Assembly (NCBI GenBank): GCA_003154135.1
Contig: PMCN01000054.1
Coordinates: forward strand, 1-14,052
DNA length: 14,052 nt
Reading direction: 5' to 3'
Source of the DNA: Acidimicrobiaceae bacterium
GTDB taxonomy: Bacteria > Actinomycetota > Acidimicrobiia > Acidimicrobiales > Ilumatobacteraceae
The stretch's first letter is position 1. The number at the start of each line of letters is the position of its first letter. Under the pieces are notes generated by a model that was not told where the DNA came from, did not search any database, and saw only the letters and a list, made by a program, of their open reading frames with translations. This document shows, piece by piece, positions 1-6,264 of this stretch. Made by a program: the position numbers and the translations under genes.

Positions 1-489
1 GCCCGGCGGCTTGTACAGGTAGCCGGGGCTCATGGGCCGCTGCAGCGAGACGGACGTCGCGCCGTTGTAGAGGTTGCGCCCGCCGAAGTCGTTGTAGGCG
101 TGCCAGGTGTTCGTGGCCAGCGCCAGCAGGATCGTCGCCCTCGACGACTGCGGCGAGGGCCGCACCACGAAGAAGGCGTGGCTGCGGCGGGTCCGGCCGT
201 CCACGTCGATCTCGAGGACGACTTCGTAGTAGCCCGAGCGCCACGACGGGTCGACCTCGATCGAGCACGCCGCCGGCCAGCCGCAGCCGCCGGTCGATGC
301 GTCGGTCGGGGTGGGGTGCTCCCCGGCTTCGACCGCGCCGTCGGCGAACACGACGGTGCGCTCGGCGCCGACCCTGGCGATCTCGACGGCAGTGGGTCGC
401 CCACCGGCCGATGACAGGTGCAGGCCGACCTGCTCACCCGCAGCGACGGATTGCGGCCAGCAGTACCCGGTGACGGTCTCGAACGACAT
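1..489 (-). CDS. N,N-dimethylformamidase large-subunit-like domain protein, 3' part outside window
   Basis: The first 163 residues are visible; the rest lies left of base 1. The protein begins MSFETVTGYCWPQSV, then has a beta-rich stretch (residues 20-110), followed by TNTWHAYNDFGGRNLY at about 126-141. That last motif (AYNDxGGxxLY) is the recognisable signature of the N,N-dimethylformamidase beta-subunit-like C-terminal domain (DMFA2-like), a family of roughly 450-550 residues found in many actinomycetes, mostly without a tested substrate. I chose the ATG at 489 because the family homology begins right there. An in-frame ATG at 540 would add 17 Arg/Thr-rich residues without homology. Neither has a clear Shine-Dalgarno. 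It is the last visible gene of the OYE - LLM oxidoreductase operon, 85 bases after the LLM stop. A C-N bond hydrolase role on a small amide is possible but unproven; the real dimethylformamidase also needs a small subunit, not seen here. Confidence 0.75.
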   Translation of the reverse strand, partial: MSFETVTGYCWPQSVAAGEQVGLHLSSAGGRPTAVEIARVGAERTVVFADGAVEAGEHPTPTDASTGGCGWPAACSIEVDPSWRSGYYEVVLEIDVDGRTRRSHAFFVVRPSPQSSRATILLALATNTWHAYNDFGGRNLYNGATSVSLQRPMSPGYLYKPPG

Positions 490-548
490 CCGGGCAGCCT
501 GCCACAGCGTCGACCGCGGCGGCGTCCGCCGTCGCGACATGATGGGTC

Positions 549-570
549 GTGTGTGGAGCGTGTGTGGAGC
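549..570. repeat. 11-base tandem duplication in intergenic gap
   Basis: GTGTGTGGAGC is repeated back to back (549-559, 560-570) in the gap between the LLM oxidoreductase stop and the DMFase-like gene, with a further partial copy GTGTT. It may be slippage or a tandem binding site. No hairpin or promoter is visible with it. Confidence 0.6.
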
Positions 571-574
571 GTGT

Positions 575-1516
575 TCAGGTATCTGCAAGAAGCGTCACGA
601 GGGGCGCGAACTCGTGCGCCACCTCGGCCTGGAGCACGGTGTACGAGTACCCCCAGCGGTCGCGGCGCCGGCGCAGGCGCTTGGCCATCTCGTCGATGGT
701 GCCGAGCAGCATCACCGGCGAATCGAGCACCTCCTCGGGCGGGGCGGCAAAGCGGGCTGCGAGCCGTGCCGCCGCACCGAGCGCGTCGTCGGTGACCATC
801 GCGAGCGAGAGCCACGCGTTGAACTCGAGCGAGTCGAAGCGTTCGCCCGCAGCCTCGCGGATGAGGGCGAACTTGGCGTCGATCGACTCGGGCAGCGCAT
901 CGCGCGCAGTGCCCTCCGAATTGCGGCCTGCCGCTGTTGACGGGTTGACCCCGATGATGTCGGCCTCGGCTGCGGCGAAGCGCAACAGGCGGGGGCCGCC
1001 ACCGGCGACGATGATGGGCGGCCCGCCCGGCGTGAACGGCTTCGGGTTCCCGTCGAGCCCGGTGATGCGGTAGTGGCTGCCCTCGAACTCGGTCTCGCCG
1101 TCGGCGAAGAGTGAACGCAGCACCCGCGTGTGCTCGATGAGGCGGTCGACGCGCACTCCGGGCGGATCCATGCGCACGCCGGAGCGCTCGTAGTCGAGCG
1201 GGTTGTAGCCCGCGCCCAGCCCCACCTCCAGCCGGCCCTCCGAGAGCAGGTCGATGGTGGCCAGTTCCTTCGCCAGCACGGCCGGGTGGCGGAAGTCGCA
1301 CGCGAGCACGAGGGGCGCCACGCGCAACGTCGTCGTGGCAGCGGCCGCAGCGGTCATCGCCGCGATGGGCCCCAGCCCCGAGTGGAAGTGATCGGGCACG
1401 AACAACGTCGAGTAGCCGAGCGACTCCACCTCGCGTGCCGACGCGGCCCACGACATGCCGTCGAAGGGCGCCTTCAGCTCGACACCGAAGCGAAAGCGTC
1501 GCGGGTGCGCGCTCAT
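575..1516 (-). CDS. F420-dependent LLM-class oxidoreductase (MSMEG_2516-like)
   Basis: This 313-residue protein is a luciferase-like (LLM) TIM-barrel oxidoreductase. The family uses coenzyme F420 (or FMN) to transfer hydride to or from small organic substrates in the cytosol. Visible marks are the N-terminal beta strand FRFGVELKAP (8-17), the SEGRLEVGLGAGYN stretch (92-105) that is diagnostic for the class, GGPPIIVAGGGPR (164-176) at the phosphate-binding side, and a C-terminal WGYSYTVLQ (288-296). This end and the length fit the TIGR03621/MSMEG_2516 subgroup of F420 enzymes. The ATG overlaps the stop of the upstream OYE gene in an ATGA, so translation is probably coupled; there is no independent ribosome site. 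F420 use is inferred from family, not from a tested residue. The substrate is unknown, but the neighbours (flavin ene-reductase, amidase-like protein) suggest breakdown of a xenobiotic or secondary metabolite. Confidence 0.88.
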   Translation of the reverse strand: MSAHPRRFRFGVELKAPFDGMSWAASAREVESLGYSTLFVPDHFHSGLGPIAAMTAAAAATTTLRVAPLVLACDFRHPAVLAKELATIDLLSEGRLEVGLGAGYNPLDYERSGVRMDPPGVRVDRLIEHTRVLRSLFADGETEFEGSHYRITGLDGNPKPFTPGGPPIIVAGGGPRLLRFAAAEADIIGVNPSTAAGRNSEGTARDALPESIDAKFALIREAAGERFDSLEFNAWLSLAMVTDDALGAAARLAARFAAPPEEVLDSPVMLLGTIDEMAKRLRRRRDRWGYSYTVLQAEVAHEFAPLVTLLADT

Positions 1517-2589
1517 GCCGACACGAAGCCCGTGAAGTTGCCCGCCATGTACTCGATGAACGCGGGCGACAGCCCCTCGGCGGCCAGCACGCCGCGGTCG
1601 ACGGGCGGTCGGCGGGGTACGAAACCCGGCTCGCCGAGGTGCCGTGGGTAGTCGTGGTGCAGGATGGCCACCCTGCCCAGCACGGCCACATCGACGTCAT
1701 GGTCGAGCACGCGTTGCACGTCGCTCGGGTCGTGGATCTTGCCGGCCACACCGAGGCGCACGGTGCCCCTGGGCAGCTCGCTGAACACCTCGGTGAGCGT
1801 GCGATCGTGGTGCGCGTCGTCGCCGGCGCGCCGGTCGACGTCCCAGAGCGACATGTCGATGAGGTCGACCTTGCCGCAGTCGACGAGCCGTCCGTACACC
1901 TCGCAGACCTCGTCGATCTGCATGCCGAAGCGCTCTGGCGAGAGGCGCACCGCCACCGCCAGGTCGTCGCCGCACTCGGCGCGGATGCCATCGACGATCT
2001 CGAACAGCAGACGGCTGCGGTTGTCGAGCGAGCCCCCGTACCGATCGGTGCGCCGGTTGAGGTCGGCGGAGAGGAACTGGCAGATGAGGTACCCGTGCGC
2101 GCCGTGCAACTCGACGCCGTGGAACCCGGCCCGCTGCGCGCGGCCGGCGGCAGCGACGAAGTCGGCCACCACCTGCTCGGTCTCGGCAGTGGTGAGGGCG
2201 CGGGCGCCGGTGTCGGGGTCGTCGGAGGGGCACACGGGATCGGTGCCGACGAGCGCGGCCGGCGCCCGGTTGCCCGCGTGGTGCAGCTGCACGTAGGCGA
2301 CGGTGCCGGTGGCGACGAGATCGGTGGCCAGGCGTGTCAGCCCGGCGAGGTGCTGGTCGCCGAAGATGCCGAGCTGGCCGGCGAAACCCTGCCCGACCGC
2401 CTGCACGTGCGCGGCGCAGGTCATCGTGAGCCCGAAGCCGCCCTGTGCGCGCAGGGTGAGCCAGTGGTGCTCCTCGTCGGACAACGTGCCGTCGGCGTGG
2501 CTCTGCTGGTTGGTGAGCGGGGCCAGCATCAACCGGTTCGACATGGCGGGACCACGAGTGAAGGTGACGGCATCGAACGGTGTCGGCAT
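1513..2589 (-). CDS. Old Yellow Enzyme-family NADH:flavin oxidoreductase
   Basis: A 358-residue FMN-dependent TIM barrel of the Old Yellow Enzyme/2,4-dienoyl-CoA reductase superfamily, which reduces activated C=C bonds with NAD(P)H. The start MPTPFDAVTF...NRLMLAPLTN (1-27) is the usual first strand. LHGAHGYLICQFLS (161-174) holds the His pair H162/H165 that binds the substrate carbonyl, and NRRTDRYGGSLDNR (178-191) follows as expected. VRLSPERFG (214-222) and GVAGKIHDPSD (280-290) supply later FMN-binding strands. No C-terminal FeS or FAD domain is present, so it is the short form. The open frame extends far upstream, but homology begins at the ATG at 2589, which leaves a 69-base divergent gap to the ygeW-like gene. 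Its stop overlaps the start of the LLM gene (ATGA). It is first of a three-gene operon. A substrate cannot be named from the sequence. Confidence 0.92.
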   Translation of the reverse strand: MPTPFDAVTFTRGPAMSNRLMLAPLTNQQSHADGTLSDEEHHWLTLRAQGGFGLTMTCAAHVQAVGQGFAGQLGIFGDQHLAGLTRLATDLVATGTVAYVQLHHAGNRAPAALVGTDPVCPSDDPDTGARALTTAETEQVVADFVAAAGRAQRAGFHGVELHGAHGYLICQFLSADLNRRTDRYGGSLDNRSRLLFEIVDGIRAECGDDLAVAVRLSPERFGMQIDEVCEVYGRLVDCGKVDLIDMSLWDVDRRAGDDAHHDRTLTEVFSELPRGTVRLGVAGKIHDPSDVQRVLDHDVDVAVLGRVAILHHDYPRHLGEPGFVPRRPPVDRGVLAAEGLSPAFIEYMAGNFTGFVSA

Positions 2590-2658
2590 GACCGCCACTC
2601 TGGCAGATGGGGACCCACGGCCCTGGTGCCGTGCCGGCCGTCGGTCCACCCTGGAAGG
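2590..2658. promoter_or_regulatory. Divergent promoter region between OYE operon and ygeW operon
   Basis: The only sequence separating two divergent operons is 69 bases, so both promoters must sit here or inside the genes. No convincing -10/-35 pair is readable on either strand. Two short palindromes are visible: TCTGGCAGA at 2599-2607, and CACCCT-GGA-AGGGTG at 2647-2661, which runs into the GTG start of the carbamoyltransferase. Either could be an operator. The lack of room favours shared regulation, but this is inference. Confidence 0.4.
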
Positions 2659-3774
2659 GTGAACCTGCTCGATCCCACGCGCCTGCACGCGCTGCACGGG
2701 CGCAGCCTGCTGACCACCCACGACTGGTCGACCGCCGACCTCGACACCCTGCTCGCGGTGGCCGCGCGCCTCGAGGCGCTCGACCGTTCGGGGCACCGCC
2801 TCGACGTGCTGCGCGGCGAGCTCGCGTACGCGATGTTCTTCGACAACTCGACGCGCACCAAGTCGGCGTGGGCGGGCGCGGCAGCCCGGCTCGGCATGCA
2901 CCCGGTGGTCGTCGACGGCTCGTCGACGCAGGTCGCGCACGGCGAGACGGCCGAGGAGACCGGGGCGATGCTGGGCATGAACGCCCACGCACTCGGTGTG
3001 CGCCACGACCTCATCCTCGGCGAGGGGAACGCGTTCATGCGCGACGTGCAACGCGGCATCGACGACTACCTCGCCGCGACGGGCGACGAGCGGGTGGTGC
3101 CCGTCGTCAACCTGCAGTGCGACGTCGATCACCCCACGCAGTCGATGGCCGACCTGTTGTGGCTGCAGGAGCACTTCGGCGGGTCGGTGGCGGGGCGTCG
3201 CATCACGGTGTCGTGGGCGTACTCGCCGAGCTACGCCAAGCCACTGTCGGTGCCCCAGGGCGTGGTGTCGCTGCTCACCCGCTTCGGCGCCCACGTGACG
3301 CTCGCCCACCCCGCGGGCTACGACCTGCTGCCCGAGCCGATGGCGTGGGCCGCCGAGGGCGCGTCCGAGTCGGGCGGGTCGTTCCGGGTGACCGACGACA
3401 TGGATCACGCGTTCACCGGCGCCGAGGCCGTGTACCCGAAGTCGTGGGGACCGCTGGTCATGATGCGCGAACGTGTGGCCGCCAACCGTGCCGGCGACCG
3501 TGTCGAGCTGGCGGCAATCGAGCAGCGGGCCCTCGCGCACAACGCGGCGCACCGTGACTGGATCTGCGACGAGCGCCGGATGGCGCTCACCGACGACGCG
3601 CTGTACCTGCACTGCCTGCCCGCCGACATCGGTGCCGAGGTGAGCAGCGGCGTGATGGATCGCTTCCGCGCCGAGGTCGCACGCGAAGCCAACAAGAAGG
3701 TCTACGTGGTGATGGCGCTGCTCGCTGCGGCGAAGGTGACCGACCTCGCCACATTGCTCAGCGGAGGTGTCTGA
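2659..3774 (+). CDS. ygeW: YgeW-type knotted carbamoyltransferase
   Basis: A 371-residue aspartate/ornithine transcarbamylase-fold enzyme. FFDNSTRTKSA (60-70) carries the carbamoyl-phosphate-binding S-T-R-T motif (64-67). DVDHPTQSMADLL (155-167) holds HPTQ, and YLHCLPADI (316-324) holds HCLP. The latter, plus WAYSPSYAKPLSVPQG (186-201) and VYPKSWGP (258-265), match E. coli YgeW rather than ornithine or aspartate transcarbamylase. WAYSPSYxKPLSVPQG is typical of that knotted subgroup. YgeW's acceptor substrate is not firmly established in the literature I know; its genes sit in purine/urate-breakdown clusters. The GTG at 2659 gives the family's usual N-terminus. A GGAAGG lies directly against it, too close for a normal ribosome site, so initiation may be leaderless or from the in-frame GTG at 2626. 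It overlaps the ygeY-like ATG by one base and feeds a carbamate kinase two genes on. Confidence 0.9.
   Translation: MNLLDPTRLHALHGRSLLTTHDWSTADLDTLLAVAARLEALDRSGHRLDVLRGELAYAMFFDNSTRTKSAWAGAAARLGMHPVVVDGSSTQVAHGETAEETGAMLGMNAHALGVRHDLILGEGNAFMRDVQRGIDDYLAATGDERVVPVVNLQCDVDHPTQSMADLLWLQEHFGGSVAGRRITVSWAYSPSYAKPLSVPQGVVSLLTRFGAHVTLAHPAGYDLLPEPMAWAAEGASESGGSFRVTDDMDHAFTGAEAVYPKSWGPLVMMRERVAANRAGDRVELAAIEQRALAHNAAHRDWICDERRMALTDDALYLHCLPADIGAEVSSGVMDRFRAEVAREANKKVYVVMALLAAAKVTDLATLLSGGV
3763..3767 (+). promoter_or_regulatory. Ribosome binding site for the YgeY-like gene
   Basis: GGAGG lies six bases before the ATG at 3774, inside the last codons of the carbamoyltransferase. It supports this start and the TGATG coupling of the two genes. 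Confidence 0.75.
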
Positions 3775-5348
3775 TGCCCGAACTCCAGAAGCTCGACGCA
3801 AGGGTGGCCGAACTGGCCGAGCGCTACCGGCCGCTCGCGGTCGGCATCCTGAAGGAGGCCATCCGCATCCCTGCCGACGCGGTCGACCTCGCACCCGACG
3901 AGGGCGGTGACCCGCGAGCCGGGTTGTCGAACCACGAAGGCGCCCGGCTGCAGTTCCTGCGCGACACCATCATCGACGTGGAGGCAGTACGCCACGCCGA
4001 CGATGTGTGGTTCGACGACTTCGGCAACCTGGTGTGGGTGGCGCGCGACCCGTTCGACGGGGTGCCGCCCGAGCACCAGCGCATCATCTACTTCGACGGG
4101 CACTCCGACACCGTGCAGGCGTTGCGCGCACAGTGGCGCGACAAGCTCGGCGGCGCCGTCGACCCGTACGACGGCCTCGTCGACAGCGCCCTGTTGTCGC
4201 ACGACGCGGTGCGCGCTCAGCTGGGGTACGTCCCTGCTGACGACGAGTGGTCGCACCTCGTGTTCGGTCGTGGCTCGGCCGACCAGCTGGCGGGCGTGGT
4301 GGCCGAGATCGTCGCCACCAAGATCCTGCTCGAACTCGTCGACGAGGGCTCGCTGCGCGGATGCATCGTGCGCGCGTACGCGACGGTGGCCGAGGAGGAC
4401 AACGACGGCGGCGGCCCCCGGCACGTGATGCACCACGTGCTTCCCGGCGCGGGGCCGGAGCTGATCCCCGACGTGGTGGTGCTCACCGAGGGCACCGGCG
4501 ACGCGGTGAAGGGAGCGCTGGGCATCTACCGCGGTCAACGCGGCCGCATGCAGATCGAGGTGACCGTGATCGGTCGCTCGTGCCACGGCTCGATGCCGTT
4601 CGAAGGACTGAACCCGCTGGAACACGGCGGCGCCATCCTGGCCGAGGCCGCGCGGCGCCATGCCGACGGCGACGGCTTCGCCGAGCACCCGTTCCTCGGC
4701 CGCGGCACACGCACGGCCTCGTGGGCCGAGCTCGACAGCCCGAGCGACTGTGCGGTGCCCGACCGCTTCACGTTCCGCTTCGACCGCCGGCTCACGGTGG
4801 GCGAGACGGCCGAGCAGGCACGCGCCGACATCGAAGCGCTCGACGCCGTCGCGGCCGCGCGCGCTGCCGGCCTGACGGTGACGGTGGACGTGCCGCGCTA
4901 CCAGCAGGCCACGTGGCGCTCGTGCCCGGTCGACAACGCGCAGATCTATCCCGGCTGGATCACGCCCGACACGCATCCGGCCATCGAGGCGGCGGTCGAC
5001 GCGTACCGACGTGTCGTCACTCCGCATGTGCACGAGCCGGCGGGAGGCGCGACCGCGGGCGCGTTGCGCAGCGAGCCTCGGGTCGACAAGTGGATCTTCT
5101 CCACCGACGGCGTCGGCTACCCGGTGGCCCTCGGCGACACGTCGATCGACGTGCCCGTCGACAAGGGATGGGTCGAGTCGGGAGCGGTGCGTCATCCCGC
5201 GATGTTCGGCATCGGTGCCGGCATCGAGCAGAACACGCACCGCATCGGTGAATGCGTCGATGCGCGCGAGCTGCAGCACGCCATCGCCGTGCTCGCCCGC
5301 TTCCCCCGCGCGTTCGTGGAGCACACCCGACCAGCGTCGGAACGCTGA
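3774..5348 (+). CDS. ygeY: YgeY-type M20-family metallohydrolase
   Basis: A 524-residue zinc-dependent hydrolase of the M20 peptidase/deacylase clan. The catalytic motifs are in order: YFDGHSDTV (106-114; metal His110, catalytic Asp112), FGRGSADQLAG (164-174; bridging Asp170), AEEDNDG (206-212; the general base and metal ligand pair at Glu207-Glu208), and GIEQNTHRIGE with His489 as the last ligand. SCHGSMPFEG and CAVPDRFTFRFDRRLTVGET are typical of the YgeY branch. It is about 120 residues longer than E. coli YgeY; extra sequence lies mainly around residues 115-160 and in the lid region. In E. coli-type clusters YgeY follows YgeW; its reaction is unproven, but hydrolysis of an amide of a carbamoylated or dipeptide-like purine product is expected. 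It starts on a TGATG overlap, and its stop is one base before the carbamate kinase start. Confidence 0.9.
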   Translation: MPELQKLDARVAELAERYRPLAVGILKEAIRIPADAVDLAPDEGGDPRAGLSNHEGARLQFLRDTIIDVEAVRHADDVWFDDFGNLVWVARDPFDGVPPEHQRIIYFDGHSDTVQALRAQWRDKLGGAVDPYDGLVDSALLSHDAVRAQLGYVPADDEWSHLVFGRGSADQLAGVVAEIVATKILLELVDEGSLRGCIVRAYATVAEEDNDGGGPRHVMHHVLPGAGPELIPDVVVLTEGTGDAVKGALGIYRGQRGRMQIEVTVIGRSCHGSMPFEGLNPLEHGGAILAEAARRHADGDGFAEHPFLGRGTRTASWAELDSPSDCAVPDRFTFRFDRRLTVGETAEQARADIEALDAVAAARAAGLTVTVDVPRYQQATWRSCPVDNAQIYPGWITPDTHPAIEAAVDAYRRVVTPHVHEPAGGATAGALRSEPRVDKWIFSTDGVGYPVALGDTSIDVPVDKGWVESGAVRHPAMFGIGAGIEQNTHRIGECVDARELQHAIAVLARFPRAFVEHTRPASER

Positions 5349-5349
5349 C

Positions 5350-6264
5350 ATGCGCGTGGTGCTCGCCTTGGGAGGCAACGCCCTGCTGCACCGCGGCGAG
5401 CGGCCTGATGCCGAACCGCAGCGCCGCAACGTGGTGCAGGCCGTCGCCTCGCTCGCTCCGCTCACCCGTGCGCACGAGCTGGTGATCACGCACGGCAACG
5501 GTCCGCAGGTGGGAGTGCTGGCGATGGAATCGGCCGCCGACACGTCGTTGAGCCGCCCCTTCCCGCTCGACCCGCTCGGTGCCGAGACCCAGGGCCTCAT
5601 CGGCTACTGGCTCGCCCAGGGTCTCGGCAACGCGCTACCGGGCCGGCGCGTCATCGCCCTGCTCACGCAGTGCGTGGTCGACGCGGCCGACCCGGCATTC
5701 GGGCGACCCACCAAGTTCGTCGGCCCCACCTACGACGAGGCCGACGCGCGAGCACTCGCCGCAGAACGCTCGTGGGTGGTGGCACCCGATGGCCAGAAGT
5801 GGCGCCGCGTGGTGGCGTCGCCCGAGCCGCGACGTGTGGTGGAGGTCGAGGTGGTGCGGCTGCTGGTCGAGGCCGGCGTGGTGGTGGTGTGCGCGGGCGG
5901 CGGCGGCGTGCCGGTGGTCGAGACACCACTGGGTCTCGAGGGCGTGGAGGCAGTCATCGACAAGGACCTCACGTCGGCGCTGCTCGCCGAAGCACTCGGC
6001 GCCGACGCGCTGCTGCTGCTCACCGACGTCGACGGAGTGGAGACCGATTTCGGTCGACCGGGCTCCGCGGTGATCCGCTCCACCACACCCGCCGAGATGC
6101 GCGCCCGCTCGTTCCCCACCGGGTCGATGGGTCCGAAGGTGGAGGCCGCGTGCCGCTTCGTCGAACGCACCGGTGGCGTCGCGTCGATCGGGTCGCTCAC
6201 CGATGCTGCCGGCGTGCTGGCGGGCATGGCCGGCACCCGGATCAGCGCGCCAACCACTGGGTGA
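5350..6264 (+). CDS. arcC: Carbamate kinase
   Basis: A 304-residue amino-acid-kinase-fold enzyme that converts carbamoyl phosphate plus ADP to carbamate (then ammonia and CO2) plus ATP. VLALGGNALL (4-13), THGNGPQVG (47-55), CAGGGGVPVV (181-190), VIDKDLTSALLAE (202-214), LLLTDVDGV (222-230) and GSMGPKVEAA (258-267, with a conserved Lys) are all present, so the enzyme looks intact and of normal length. The ATG lies one base past the stop of the YgeY-like gene; no strong ribosome site is visible, which suggests coupling. It is the last gene of the carbamoyltransferase - M20 - kinase operon, equivalent to yqeA in E. coli, and would harvest ATP from carbamoyl phosphate made by YgeW running in reverse. 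Its 3' end overlaps the convergent P-loop gene by 23 bases, with no room for a dedicated terminator. Confidence 0.95.
   Translation: MRVVLALGGNALLHRGERPDAEPQRRNVVQAVASLAPLTRAHELVITHGNGPQVGVLAMESAADTSLSRPFPLDPLGAETQGLIGYWLAQGLGNALPGRRVIALLTQCVVDAADPAFGRPTKFVGPTYDEADARALAAERSWVVAPDGQKWRRVVASPEPRRVVEVEVVRLLVEAGVVVVCAGGGGVPVVETPLGLEGVEAVIDKDLTSALLAEALGADALLLLTDVDGVETDFGRPGSAVIRSTTPAEMRARSFPTGSMGPKVEAACRFVERTGGVASIGSLTDAAGVLAGMAGTRISAPTTG

Noticed and set aside
30..1991. Long minus-strand frame (653 codons) across the DMFase-like and LLM genes
   Set aside because: Arg/Ala/Pro-rich translation typical of an off-frame GC-rich shadow. Only its last part, from 489 downwards, is real coding in that frame.
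1435..2658. Upstream extension of the carbamoyltransferase frame
   Set aside because: Antisense to the OYE and LLM genes, with no homology; the transcarbamylase fold begins near 2659.
2590..3894. Upstream extension of the OYE frame
   Set aside because: Antisense to the carbamoyltransferase, His/Arg-rich shadow; the OYE fold begins at 2589.
3702..5600. 632-codon minus-strand frame
   Set aside because: Mirrors the M20 gene in the complementary frame; no recognisable motifs.
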